Assembly: GCF_015487065.1 (NCBI RefSeq)
Contig: NZ_WFQN01000050.1
Span: 1-32,094 of the forward strand
DNA length: 32,094 nt
DNA from: Nitratifractor sp.
Lineage (GTDB): Bacteria; Campylobacterota; Campylobacteria; Campylobacterales; Sulfurovaceae
Reading direction: 5' to 3'
In this document: in pieces, positions 1 through 8,234 of the stretch
How the letters are laid out: each line of letters begins with the position of its first letter
How positions within the stretch are numbered: the stretch's first letter is position 1
The notes under the pieces: model-generated
Seen by the model: the letters and a program-made list of their open reading frames with translations, nothing else
Databases searched by the model: none
What the model was told of the DNA's origin: nothing
Translations under genes and position numbers: made by a program

Positions 1-178
1 CACTGTCGAGACGGTAGACCGCCGCATCTTCGCTGCTGCCGATTCCCACGACCAATCGCTCATCATTGCTCACCAGATCCGCCAAAATATGTGAAAGGTC
101 CCCCGGACCCAATTTGGCGGCTCAACCGGCGGCTTTGACGAACTTGGTCAGCTTGTGACTGTTGTCAAGTTCCCGCAT
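1..178 (-). CDS. selD: Selenide, water dikinase (SelD), 5' part only, truncated by the left edge; contains an in-frame UGA read as selenocysteine
   Basis: Minus-strand translation from ATG at 178: MRELDNSHKLTKFVKAAG-U-AAKLGPGDLSHILADLVSNDERLVVGIGSSEDAAVYRLDS. It matches the SelD N-terminal pattern (...AAG[C/U]xxKLGPxDL...DDAAVY-like). UGA is at 124-122. Ribosome-binding-site-like GGAGGAGAT lies just upstream of the ATG. Confidence 0.9.
81..124 (-). promoter_or_regulatory. Bacterial SECIS-like hairpin immediately 3' of the selD UGA codon
   Basis: After UGA (124-122), 17 nt lead to the apical hairpin GGTCC-GGG-GGACC (109-97) with a G-rich loop. A lower stem GCCAAA/TTTGGC (118-113 with 86-81) encloses it. 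Spacing and a G in the loop fit the general bSECIS rule. Confidence 0.7.
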
Positions 179-427
179 TCGGATCTCCTCCTTTTTCCAA
201 AACTATGACTTCTTCTTCCCCATATTATCTCCAATTTTGCATAAGGAACGGATCTTCACGGTTCAACGTAGTGAATCACTTCTAATGGTTGGGATAAGAA
301 TATGCTAAAATTCCCTCCGAATGCATTGGCCCGCGGGACGGGCACTCATAAGATGCCGGAGCAATCTCCAGACACCCTTATCAGAGCATATTTTCCAGTA
401 ATCAATATTTGTGACAAAGGAATCATC

Positions 428-1564
428 ATGCAACGACGTGACTTTCTCAAAACGATCTCCATCGCGGCTGCCGCCGGACTCGCCGGCGGTACTGCCCCTC
501 TACGGGCCGCGGAGTCGACCTATGAAAGTGAAGAGAAGATCTCTCAGGAAAAGCGGCGTTTTCGGGTCCGCTACCGTTTCGATCTGAAAAACCCCGACGG
601 CAAAGGCCCCTATCCCGCCCGCCTCTGGAACCCCATGCCCTATCAGGCCCCCTGGCAGAACGTACGGATCCTGAACTTCAAGGGCAACTACGACCACTGG
701 AACCTCAACGACGACAACAGCTACGACGTCTCCATCCTCTATGCCGACTGGAAGAAGAGCCCCCGGCCCAAGACGCTGGAGATCGAGATGGAGATCGAGA
801 CCCGCTACCGCAGCGTCCCGCTCAAAGCCATCGAAGCCGCCAGCAAGCGCAACCTTCCCATCCCGGTAGAGGTCCGACGCTTCCTCAAACCCACCGCCCA
901 CATCCCCACCGACGGCAAGATCAAGGCCAAGGCCGACGAACTGACCCGCGGGGTCAGCGACCGCTTCGAAAAAGTCAAACGAATCTACGATTGGGTTACC
1001 CAGGTGACCTTCCGGGATCCCAAGGTGATCGGCTGCGGTTCCGGCGATGCGGGCAAAATGATGAATAGCGGCTATTTCGGCGGCAAATGTACCGATATCA
1101 GCTCTCTCTTTGTTGCCCTGCTGCGCGCCGCGGGAATCCCCGCCCGGGAGGTCTTCGGAATCCGTCTGGGGCTCTCCCACTACTCCAAAGCCCTGGGCAA
1201 GGCGGACGATAAAGGTTTCGCCGAGATCAGTACCTGGCAGCACTGCCGGGCCGAATACTACATCCCCGGCCTCGGCTGGATCCCCAGCGATCCGGCGGAC
1301 ATCACCAAGCTGGAGCTGGTCGAAAGCCGCAAATACAACGACCCCAAAGTCCAGGAGCTCAAACGGCGCTACCTGCACGGCTGGGAGATGAACTGGGTCG
1401 GCTTCAACTGGGGCCGGGACTTCATCCTCTCCCCCAAACCGGAGCAGTACCCCATCAATATGCTGGGCTACCCCTATGCCGAAGTGGAGGATGAGCCGCT
1501 GGATTACTACTTCCCCAAAGAGTTCGCCTATCGCATCACGTCCCAGGAGATCACGAAACGGTGA
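428..1564 (+). CDS. Tat-exported transglutaminase-like domain protein
   Basis: Starts MQRRDFLKTISIAAAAGLAGG (twin-arginine signal). Transglutaminase-like core GGKCTDISSLFVALLRAAGIPAREVFGIR...WQHCRAEYYIPGLGWIPSDPAD. Start at 428 preferred over 302 because of the signal peptide and the AAAGGAA upstream. Confidence 0.85.
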   Translation: MQRRDFLKTISIAAAAGLAGGTAPLRAAESTYESEEKISQEKRRFRVRYRFDLKNPDGKGPYPARLWNPMPYQAPWQNVRILNFKGNYDHWNLNDDNSYDVSILYADWKKSPRPKTLEIEMEIETRYRSVPLKAIEAASKRNLPIPVEVRRFLKPTAHIPTDGKIKAKADELTRGVSDRFEKVKRIYDWVTQVTFRDPKVIGCGSGDAGKMMNSGYFGGKCTDISSLFVALLRAAGIPAREVFGIRLGLSHYSKALGKADDKGFAEISTWQHCRAEYYIPGLGWIPSDPADITKLELVESRKYNDPKVQELKRRYLHGWEMNWVGFNWGRDFILSPKPEQYPINMLGYPYAEVEDEPLDYYFPKEFAYRITSQEITKR

Positions 1565-2256
1565 AACTCGACTGCCGCAACCTCGACTGCCCGGTGCCGG
1601 TTCTTCGCACCAAGGAAGCGCTGGAAAGCCTGCAGGAGGAGATCCTGGACGTAGAGCTCAATACCCTCTCCTCCATCGAAAATGTCAAGCGTTTTGTCAA
1701 GAGTCAGGGGCTTTTTTTCGAGGAGAAGAAGCTAGGGCCCAGACATGTGATTCTGAGCATTGTCAAGGGATATGAATGTACGCTGGAGCCTGCGGAGACT
1801 GTCACAGCCGATGACAACAGAGTCACCCGGGAGCTTGACACCTCCTTCTCTGAGGGGAGGAGCCCTGACGAAGCGCTTCGGGCCGCCCAGATCGCCCAGG
1901 CGGCCCAGGAGAAAAAAGAGGCCCAGAAGTTTTATATGTTGCTTTTCGGGGGAATCGTCTCGGCGATCCTCGCCAGTACCTGCTGTCTGGGGCCGCTGCT
2001 CTTTCTCCTCTTCGGAGTCAGTGTGGGTTCTTTGAGCTTTCTGCAGTGGTTCGCGCCTTACCACGCCTGGTTCAGCTTCGCCGCTGTCGCCGTTGTCGGC
2101 TGGCTCTGGTTCGACTGGTCGCGAGGACGCAAAGAACGCATCGCCTGCGCCACCAGTCTCTGTAAAAACTATACGCTCTATCTGACGCTGGGAACGCTCT
2201 TTGTAGCCGTTATGGTCAGCTATCCCTGGTGGATGGGATGGGTGATGGGAGATTGA
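1561..2256 (+). CDS. Fusion of an N-terminal TusA/YedF-like sulfurtransferase domain and a C-terminal MerT-like membrane transporter domain
   Basis: N-terminus MKLDCRNLDCPVPVLRTKEALE has the CPxP motif of TusA/SirA/YedF. Residues ~125-231 (GGIVSAILASTCCLGPLLFLLFGVSVGSLSFLQWFAPYHAWFSF..., then CATSLC loop) match the MerT layout: CC in TM1 and a Cys pair in the TM2-TM3 loop. GTG start overlaps the previous stop (GTGA). Confidence 0.85.
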   Translation: MKLDCRNLDCPVPVLRTKEALESLQEEILDVELNTLSSIENVKRFVKSQGLFFEEKKLGPRHVILSIVKGYECTLEPAETVTADDNRVTRELDTSFSEGRSPDEALRAAQIAQAAQEKKEAQKFYMLLFGGIVSAILASTCCLGPLLFLLFGVSVGSLSFLQWFAPYHAWFSFAAVAVVGWLWFDWSRGRKERIACATSLCKNYTLYLTLGTLFVAVMVSYPWWMGWVMGD

Positions 2257-2299
2257 AGATGGAAAATGGAAGATGAGAAATGATGGAGGTTTTTTATAG

Positions 2300-2599
2300 A
2301 TGAGAGTTTTTTTGATTTTCGCTTGCTTGATGGGGACTCTTTTCGCGGGAGAGAAGATCGCCGTGATCGACGTAAAGGGAATGACATGCCCCCTCTGCAC
2401 CGTAGCGGTCAAACGCTCCCTCAAAAAGACGCCCGGCGTCCTCAAAGCCAAAGTCAAGCTCAATACGAAGAAAGCTACCGTACGCTTCCGGGATGATCTC
2501 AATACCAGCCGTCTGCTGGAGGCGATCAAAAAAGCGGGTTACGAAGGGAAGATTCTCTCCGTCACTCCTGCGAATTCAGCAGAGGTTCCACAACAATAG
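2300..2599 (+). CDS. MerP-like periplasmic heavy-metal-associated (HMA) domain protein
   Basis: Signal peptide MRVFLIFACLMGTLFA, then GMTCPLCTVAVKRSLKKTPGVLKAKVKLNTKKATVRF, with the CxxC HMA motif in a MerP-like context. Confidence 0.8.
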   Translation: MRVFLIFACLMGTLFAGEKIAVIDVKGMTCPLCTVAVKRSLKKTPGVLKAKVKLNTKKATVRFRDDLNTSRLLEAIKKAGYEGKILSVTPANSAEVPQQ

Positions 2600-3227
2600 C
2601 CCGCCCTTTGCGGTTGACTTTGCAATACTCCACCACCATGCCGTGGGCCCGGGCATAGACCTGGGCGCTCGGTAGACCGGGGAAGAGCTCTTCCTCCCTG
2701 CCTGCCAGCCCTTCCAACATCCACGCCTGAACCTCGTCATAATTCGAGAGCTCATAGCCCAATGTCTCCAAAAGTCTGGCCGTATAACTGTCCACGACGA
2801 AAGCCTCCCGATAGCAGGCGTAGTTGAGGATCGCATCGGCAGTCTCCGGTCCGATCCCCCGTCGCGCCAAAAGCCAGTCGCGCTCCACCGTTTCACGAAA
2901 AGTTTCGAAACTCCCAAACTCTTCGATGACTCTACGGCTGAGTTCTCTGAGATTGCGTCCCTTGGCGGTATGAAAACCGCTGGGCCGGATCAGCCCTTCC
3001 AGAGAGGCTGCAGGATATTCTGCCAGGTGCTCGGGTGAGAGCAACCCTTCGTTGCGCAGATTCTCCAGAGAGATCTCTACCCGTTCCCAGTTGGCGTTTT
3101 GGGTCAGGATCGCCCCTACCACCACCGTGAAAGTACCGCTTTCGGGCCACCACCAGGGATCTCTGGAAGGATTGTCATATCCGAGGGATTTGAGACGGGA
3201 GAGAAGATCGAGGGAGTCGCTGATCAT
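2562..3227 (-). CDS. HhH-GPD DNA glycosylase of the MagIII / endonuclease III family
   Basis: DPWWWPESGTFTVVVGAILTQNANWERVEISLENL...IRPSGFHTAKGRNL...LLARRGIGPETADAILNYA resembles H. pylori MagIII (WWWP, GAxLTQN, RPSGFY, KGIGxExADAI). Confidence 0.8.
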   Translation of the reverse strand: MISDSLDLLSRLKSLGYDNPSRDPWWWPESGTFTVVVGAILTQNANWERVEISLENLRNEGLLSPEHLAEYPAASLEGLIRPSGFHTAKGRNLRELSRRVIEEFGSFETFRETVERDWLLARRGIGPETADAILNYACYREAFVVDSYTARLLETLGYELSNYDEVQAWMLEGLAGREEELFPGLPSAQVYARAHGMVVEYCKVNRKGRAIVVEPLLNSQE

Positions 3228-3249
3228 TTTTTTTACGAATAACCAGAAA

Positions 3250-3270
3250 CTAGTAACTAGTAACTAGTAA
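3250..3270. repeat. Heptanucleotide tandem repeat (CTAGTAA)x3
   Basis: Three exact copies at 3250-3256, 3257-3263 and 3264-3270, read directly. Confidence 0.95.
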
Positions 3271-3317
3271 CAAGAGTTGGCGGATGTTAACACGTTTAAA
3301 CATTGCAACCACAATTC

Positions 3318-3345
3318 TTAACTATTAACTGTTAACTATTAATTC
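3318..3345. repeat. Heptanucleotide tandem repeat TTAACTA/TTAACTG/TTAACTA/TTAATTC
   Basis: Four 7-nt units read directly. The last degenerate unit contains the fabH stop codon. Confidence 0.9.
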
Positions 3346-4352
3346 TTCCCTGCAAAGGGAAGCAACGCGCTAGCCCAGGTCAGACCGCCGCCGAAGGTAT
3401 CCAGCAGCATCAGATCTCCGTAACGCAGGCGTCCCTCTTCATAAATATCATTGATGGCCATGGGGATGGAGGCGGCGGAGGTATTGCCGTACTTCTCCAC
3501 CGTCACAATAATCTGATCCTCCCGCATCTTCAGCGCATCTCCCACGGCCTTGATGATCCGGTAGTTGGCCTGATGGGGGACGAAGTGGTCGATTTTCTCC
3601 GCCGGAATCCCGTTCTTCTCCAGGATCTCTTTCACATCTTTGGTCAGGGTCTTCACCGCCAGTTTGAAGGTCTCGTTCCCCTTCATCTTAACATATTGAA
3701 GCCCCTGCTCGATCACTTCGCAGCTGGCAGGATGGACCGAACCCGGTGCGGGGGTCATCAGGAAGTCGGCATAGCTGCCGTCGGCACTGGCATGGATATC
3801 GACAATCCCCTCGTCCCGATTCTCTGTCGCGGAGATCACCGCCGCTCCCGCTCCGTCACCAAAGAGAATGCAGGTACTCCGATCGGTGTAGTCCACAATG
3901 GAGCTGAACTTTTCCGCTCCGATGAGCAGAACGTTGCGTTTCATTCCCGATTCGATAAAGGCTTTGGCGATGCTGAGGCCGTAGACAAAACCGCTGCAGG
4001 CGGCTGAGATATCGAAGGCCTGGACATTACGGATCCCCAGTTTGTCGGAGATGATACAGGCGGTGGAGGGCATATTGAAGTAGTCCGGTGTCACCGTCGC
4101 ACAGAGGACCAGATCGATCTCTTCGTGCTCCAGACCGGCCCGGGCGATGGCATCCCGAGCCGCTTCCACAGCCAGATCGCTGGTCGCCACATCAGGATCG
4201 GCGATGTGACGTTCCCGGATCCCGGTCCGTTTGACGATCCACTCGTCGCTGGTATCGACCATCTTTTCCAGATCGGCATTGCTCAGAATTTTAGGGGGGA
4301 CATAGGCTCCGATAGAACGCATAGCGGCATAAATGGGGGTAGAACGGGACAT
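3339..4352 (-). CDS. fabH: 3-oxoacyl-[acyl-carrier-protein] synthase III
   Basis: Characteristic FabH sequence: [55 protein letters not shown]. Confidence 0.95.
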   Translation of the reverse strand: MSRSTPIYAAMRSIGAYVPPKILSNADLEKMVDTSDEWIVKRTGIRERHIADPDVATSDLAVEAARDAIARAGLEHEEIDLVLCATVTPDYFNMPSTACIISDKLGIRNVQAFDISAACSGFVYGLSIAKAFIESGMKRNVLLIGAEKFSSIVDYTDRSTCILFGDGAGAAVISATENRDEGIVDIHASADGSYADFLMTPAPGSVHPASCEVIEQGLQYVKMKGNETFKLAVKTLTKDVKEILEKNGIPAEKIDHFVPHQANYRIIKAVGDALKMREDQIIVTVEKYGNTSAASIPMAINDIYEEGRLRYGDLMLLDTFGGGLTWASALLPFAGKN

Positions 4353-4434
4353 AAGACTCCTTCGCCAGTCAATAGCAGAAGGTTATTTTAGCATAGGGGG
4401 GCTTTATTACTCCACTGTCTGTCACCGCAGGAGA

Positions 4435-5454
4435 TCACTCCTGGGCACCGTTGGCACTCTCTAGAAGTTCTTCGATCCGTTTGTTGACATCCGACCGGGT
4501 ATAATTGATCGCCTGGAAGATAGCGTTTTTGATCGCTTTGGCGTTGCTGGAGCCGTGGCTGACAATGGCACAACCGTCCACCCCCAGAAGGGGGGCTCCG
4601 CCGTACTCCGCATAATCCACCTGCTTTTTGAGACGGGCGAAAACCTTCTTTTTCATCAAAAGCGCGCCGATCTTGGCCGGGAGGGATTTACGGATCTCCT
4701 GACGCATCATCGTAAAGATCGCGTCGGCGACTCCCTCACTGGTCTTGAGCAGGATATTGCCGGTAAAGCCGTCGGTCACGACGACATCGACACTCCCGTT
4801 GAAGATGTCCCGTCCTTCGACGTTGCCGATGAATCCGGGAATCTTCTTCAACAGGGGGAAAGCCTCTTTGGTCAGTTCGTTCCCTTTGGACTCCTCTTCC
4901 CCGTTGGCCAGCAGACCGACACGGGGAGCGGAGATCCCCATCACTTCCTGGGCATAGACCTCTCCCATGGCACCGAACTCATAGAGATTTCGGGCTTTGC
5001 ACTCCACGACAGCCCCCACATCCAGCACCAGGGTTTTGGCATTGTTGACGTTGGGCATCAGCGTCGCCAGAGCCGGTTTGGAGATGTGGGGCAGACGGCC
5101 GATCCTGAGCGTAGCCAATGTCATGGTAGCTCCGCTGTGTCCGGCGGAGACTACCGCATCGGCTTTGCCGTCCCGGACCAGTTCCACCGCCTTGTAGATG
5201 GAGGAATCTTTCCGGCGCAGGGCATTGGTGGCCTGATCGTGCATATCGATCACGTCGCTTGCTTCGACGATCTCCACACGTTCCAGGTAATATTCGGGAA
5301 GAAAAGAGAGAATCGCATCACGGTCGCCGACGAGAATGGGAAGAAAACGCCGTTCATCCATCGCCTGCATACATCCTTCGATGATGGGTTCGGGACCGAA
5401 ATCCCCTCCCATCGCATCGATCGCAATGCGGATCAACCGATCACCGGAGCTCAT
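4435..5454 (-). CDS. plsX: Phosphate acyltransferase PlsX
   Basis: [48 protein letters not shown]. Sits between fabH and rpmF. Confidence 0.95.
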   Translation of the reverse strand: MSSGDRLIRIAIDAMGGDFGPEPIIEGCMQAMDERRFLPILVGDRDAILSFLPEYYLERVEIVEASDVIDMHDQATNALRRKDSSIYKAVELVRDGKADAVVSAGHSGATMTLATLRIGRLPHISKPALATLMPNVNNAKTLVLDVGAVVECKARNLYEFGAMGEVYAQEVMGISAPRVGLLANGEEESKGNELTKEAFPLLKKIPGFIGNVEGRDIFNGSVDVVVTDGFTGNILLKTSEGVADAIFTMMRQEIRKSLPAKIGALLMKKKVFARLKKQVDYAEYGGAPLLGVDGCAIVSHGSSNAKAIKNAIFQAINYTRSDVNKRIEELLESANGAQE

Positions 5455-5606
5455 CAGGACTTGTATTCACCTGTCGTGGGGTTCATGCGGTGAGGCATTC
5501 TCCAGGTACCGTCGGCATCTTTGACGGGCCGGGGGAGTTTGACTTTGTAGTGAGTGCGGCGCTTGGCGGCGCGGGTTTTGCTGTGTCTTCTCTTGGGTAC
5601 TGCCAT
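5454..5606 (-). CDS. rpmF: 50S ribosomal protein L32
   Basis: Own minus-strand translation: [50 protein letters not shown] (50 aa). Missing from the ORF track, probably through the length cut-off. Its stop overlaps the plsX start (TGATG). Confidence 0.93.
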   Translation of the reverse strand: MAVPKRRHSKTRAAKRRTHYKVKLPRPVKDADGTWRMPHRMNPTTGEYKS

Positions 5607-5630
5607 AATTTATCCTTTCTATATGGTGTA

Positions 5631-6005
5631 TCAATATTCGATATCCACATCACTCCCGGCCTCTCGACAGGCCGGACAGTAGTGATAGGCGGAACGGTAG
5701 GAGGCGATTTCACCCTCCATCAGGGCGGCGATGTCAATCACGCCGTCCAGAAACTCAATTGTATCCAAATCCTCAGTGACCTTCCGAGGTTGATCGGTCA
5801 ATGTGAGATTCAACGGAAGATGAAGCGCCTCGGTAAACTCCGCTCCGCAGCGATCGCAAATCAGGGTGATTTCTCCTGCAATCGTCGAGCTGAGCTTTAC
5901 TTCATGACTTCCCTCTCGCAACAGGGTTCCGGCCATCTCCAGAGTCTCTGCTTTCAGGCAGAACTCTCCGGGGCTGCGCCCCACCTTGTTGAAAGAGATC
6001 TTCAT
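5631..6005 (-). CDS. YceD/DUF177-family protein upstream of rpmF
   Basis: Contains CDRCGAEFTEALHLPLNLTLTD and a C-terminal CPACR; classic yceD-rpmF-plsX-fabH arrangement. Confidence 0.8.
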   Translation of the reverse strand: MKISFNKVGRSPGEFCLKAETLEMAGTLLREGSHEVKLSSTIAGEITLICDRCGAEFTEALHLPLNLTLTDQPRKVTEDLDTIEFLDGVIDIAALMEGEIASYRSAYHYCPACREAGSDVDIEY

Positions 6006-6019
6006 CGCGAGAACTTCGT

Positions 6020-6433
6020 TTAGAGAATTTCCCGGCGGGCGAAGAAGAAGGCGATCTCTTTCTCGGCGTTTTCCAACGAGTCACTTCCGTGAACGGCGTT
6101 GGCATCGATGCTCTCGGCAAAATCGGCACGGATGGTACCGGGAGCCGCTTCTTTGGGATCGGTCGCGCCCATCAGCTCACGGTTTTTGGCCACGGCATTC
6201 TCTCCTTCGAGGACGGAGACAACGACCGGACCGGAGATCATAAACTCCACCAGCTCTCCGAAGAAGGGACGTTCTTTATGCACGGCATAGAAGGCTTCGG
6301 CATCGGCACGGCTCAGCTGCACTTTTTTCATCGCGGCGATACGCAGTCCGTTGCTCTCGAAACGGTCGATGATCTTGCCGATCACATTTTTTTTGACAGC
6401 GTCGGGCTTAATGATCGAAAGGGTCTGTTCCAT
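6020..6433 (-). CDS. ndk: Nucleoside diphosphate kinase
   Basis: [26 protein letters not shown]...[43 protein letters not shown]. Confidence 0.97.
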   Translation of the reverse strand: MEQTLSIIKPDAVKKNVIGKIIDRFESNGLRIAAMKKVQLSRADAEAFYAVHKERPFFGELVEFMISGPVVVSVLEGENAVAKNRELMGATDPKEAAPGTIRADFAESIDANAVHGSDSLENAEKEIAFFFARREIL

Positions 6434-6519
6434 CGTTATTGATCCTGATTAAAATTTTGGAGGTGGATAATACCACAATGAGTATTAAAGGAAAGTTAAA
6501 AGAGGGGCTTTGTTTTACA

Positions 6520-6535
6520 ACCCGCCGTCGCGGGT
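6520..6535 (-). terminator. Possible stem-loop terminator downstream of the ferredoxin gene
   Basis: Perfect inverted repeat ACCCGC-CGTC-GCGGGT just after the ferredoxin stop (6548). No clean U-tract. Confidence 0.35.
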
Positions 6536-6547
6536 CGGTGGAGAAGA

Positions 6548-6835
6548 TCAGTCTTCGATGACAGGGGTGTGATTGGCACGGGCCTCTGCAGAGATATCTT
6601 CACGGCAGGGCATTCCTTCGACGCACTCCGCCCATACGATACATCCCTCGGTGGGGCATGCCTCGGCACAAGCGGGAGTATCATGATAGCCTACACACTC
6701 GACACACTTGTCGGCATAGACGTAATAGGTGTCCTCACCTGTGGGGTTATCGTCCTCGTCAACAATCGCTTCGACGGGACACTCGTCGATACAGGCTGCA
6801 CAGTTGATGCAGATATCTGTAATCATTACTGCCAT
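6548..6835 (-). CDS. 2[4Fe-4S] ferredoxin
   Basis: MAVMITDICINCAACIDECPVEAI...CVECVGYHDTPACAEACPTEGC: two Fe-S cluster motifs, Campylobacterota-type. Confidence 0.9.
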   Translation of the reverse strand: MAVMITDICINCAACIDECPVEAIVDEDDNPTGEDTYYVYADKCVECVGYHDTPACAEACPTEGCIVWAECVEGMPCREDISAEARANHTPVIED

Positions 6836-7004
6836 GTGTTTCTCCTTTGTTCGTTTTGTGAATCACACTATATCACAGGAAGATTAAACGACTCTTTAAG
6901 CAGCCTTTCCAGAAAGAGGGTCCTTGAAATGCTACTTCCGGTGACACATATTCCAAGAAATAGGAAAATCTTTCCAAAGGAAGAGCCCCTGAGAAAGGAC
7001 CGCT

Positions 7005-8234
7005 TCAGCCCGGTATTCCGTCTGCCCTCGGAGAAATTAGCCATTTGAACGTATATTTGATGTAGAGAAGAAACGGCAGCGACCACACCAGTGCCGAGAC
7101 CACATCGAGCGTCATCGCATAGGTGGGGTAAAAAGCCGAAGCTGTGCGCAAGCAGGCGGCGAGAATGATAAGAAAAACTCCGATACAAATCCACGTTTTT
7201 CTCTCTTTGGCGATGTCCCTTCCCGTGTGGACGATGGTGATGACGATTATCACCAGATAAAAAGAGAGCGTCCACGCGCCGGAGGTGAGCATATGCAGCA
7301 AGTCGCCGTTGTAATAGGGTTGACCCGCCAGATAGTTGTATCCGATCAGCCCGTAGCCCACGGCGATAAGCACCGGTACCGTCATCAGGGCCCGGATGAG
7401 CCGTTTGCCCAGGATGTTGGTCTCGTCATAGGCGATGAAATCGTTCAAAATCGCCAGCGACGCCGATGCCGTCCCCAGGGCGATCCACCCTAGCGCCCTG
7501 TTTTGCGGGAAGAAAAACTCCAATGCCGTAAAAAGAGCGATCATAAAGATCGTCAGGTTGTACGCCGGCGGTCGGGCGAAAAAGATCTCTTCGTACCCCT
7601 CGTGCTCCAATATTTCATTGACCGCTTCGATATTGACGCGACGGATGGAGAGGATGATCAGCACCAAAAAGATCCCCAGGCTCACCTTCAAAATCTCCAG
7701 AGGCGTCGTCCGCACCCAGCCGAAAACAGCGAGGTAAAACCAGATCTGAGCCGCCTGAACCGCCACGAAACCGTAGGCGATGCTCACGTGACGTTTGGCC
7801 GGATCCTGGAAAATAGGTTTGATCACCAGCAGCGTCATCCAGGCATAGAGGGCGATATTGATAACGGCCGCCGGATAGGGGGTGATCAGATCCATGGCCC
7901 AGAAAGCGACGCGCCCGACGATCCAGAGTCCGAAGATGTTACGCAGGGTGTTTCCCACGATCGGGACGGTACCCGGATAGAGCTCCGGCGCCCCGGTGAA
8001 GATGAAGGCCGCCATTCCCAAAAATCCCACCCCGAAAAGCATCTCGTAGATGTGCCAGCTCATACCGTCGCGGATAAATCCCAGGGGAATATAGCCGGCA
8101 TAATGAAAGGCCCAAAGCAGGATGGAGAGCACCATATAAGGCGCCATCAGCAAAAAAGCCGGGCGAAACCCGTAGGCCAGATACTGGGGAAAATCCCCTT
8201 CGGGGTAGTAGGCGTAGTGTTCGGTGGCGGCCAT
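7005..8234 (-). CDS. NnrS family multi-pass membrane protein
   Basis: YPEGDFPQYLAYGFRPAFLLMAPYMVLSILLW...GMSWHIYEMLFGVGFLGMAAFIFTGAPELY. Typical NnrS N-terminus and many TM helices. Confidence 0.85.
   Translation of the reverse strand: MAATEHYAYYPEGDFPQYLAYGFRPAFLLMAPYMVLSILLWAFHYAGYIPLGFIRDGMSWHIYEMLFGVGFLGMAAFIFTGAPELYPGTVPIVGNTLRNIFGLWIVGRVAFWAMDLITPYPAAVINIALYAWMTLLVIKPIFQDPAKRHVSIAYGFVAVQAAQIWFYLAVFGWVRTTPLEILKVSLGIFLVLIILSIRRVNIEAVNEILEHEGYEEIFFARPPAYNLTIFMIALFTALEFFFPQNRALGWIALGTASASLAILNDFIAYDETNILGKRLIRALMTVPVLIAVGYGLIGYNYLAGQPYYNGDLLHMLTSGAWTLSFYLVIIVITIVHTGRDIAKERKTWICIGVFLIILAACLRTASAFYPTYAMTLDVVSALVWSLPFLLYIKYTFKWLISPRADGIPG

Noticed and set aside
302-427. Upstream start of the transglutaminase ORF at 302
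   Set aside because: The Tat signal peptide begins at 428 with AAAGGAA before it; the upstream 42 residues look like untranslated leader.
1561-2599. Ordinary mercury-resistance (mer) operon
   Set aside because: No merA, merR or merB in the window, and MerT carries a TusA domain; kept as an open question instead.
3250-3345. CRISPR array
   Set aside because: Units are only 7 bp with no spacers and no cas genes nearby.
4555-5493. Long plus-strand ORF over plsX
   Set aside because: Antisense shadow of a clear plsX; composition and lack of any recognisable motif. The same holds for 500-1378 (-), 14475-15734 (+), 16161-17135 (+), 17014-18297 (+), 18137-19264 (+), 22945-24024 (+) and 30925-31932 (+).
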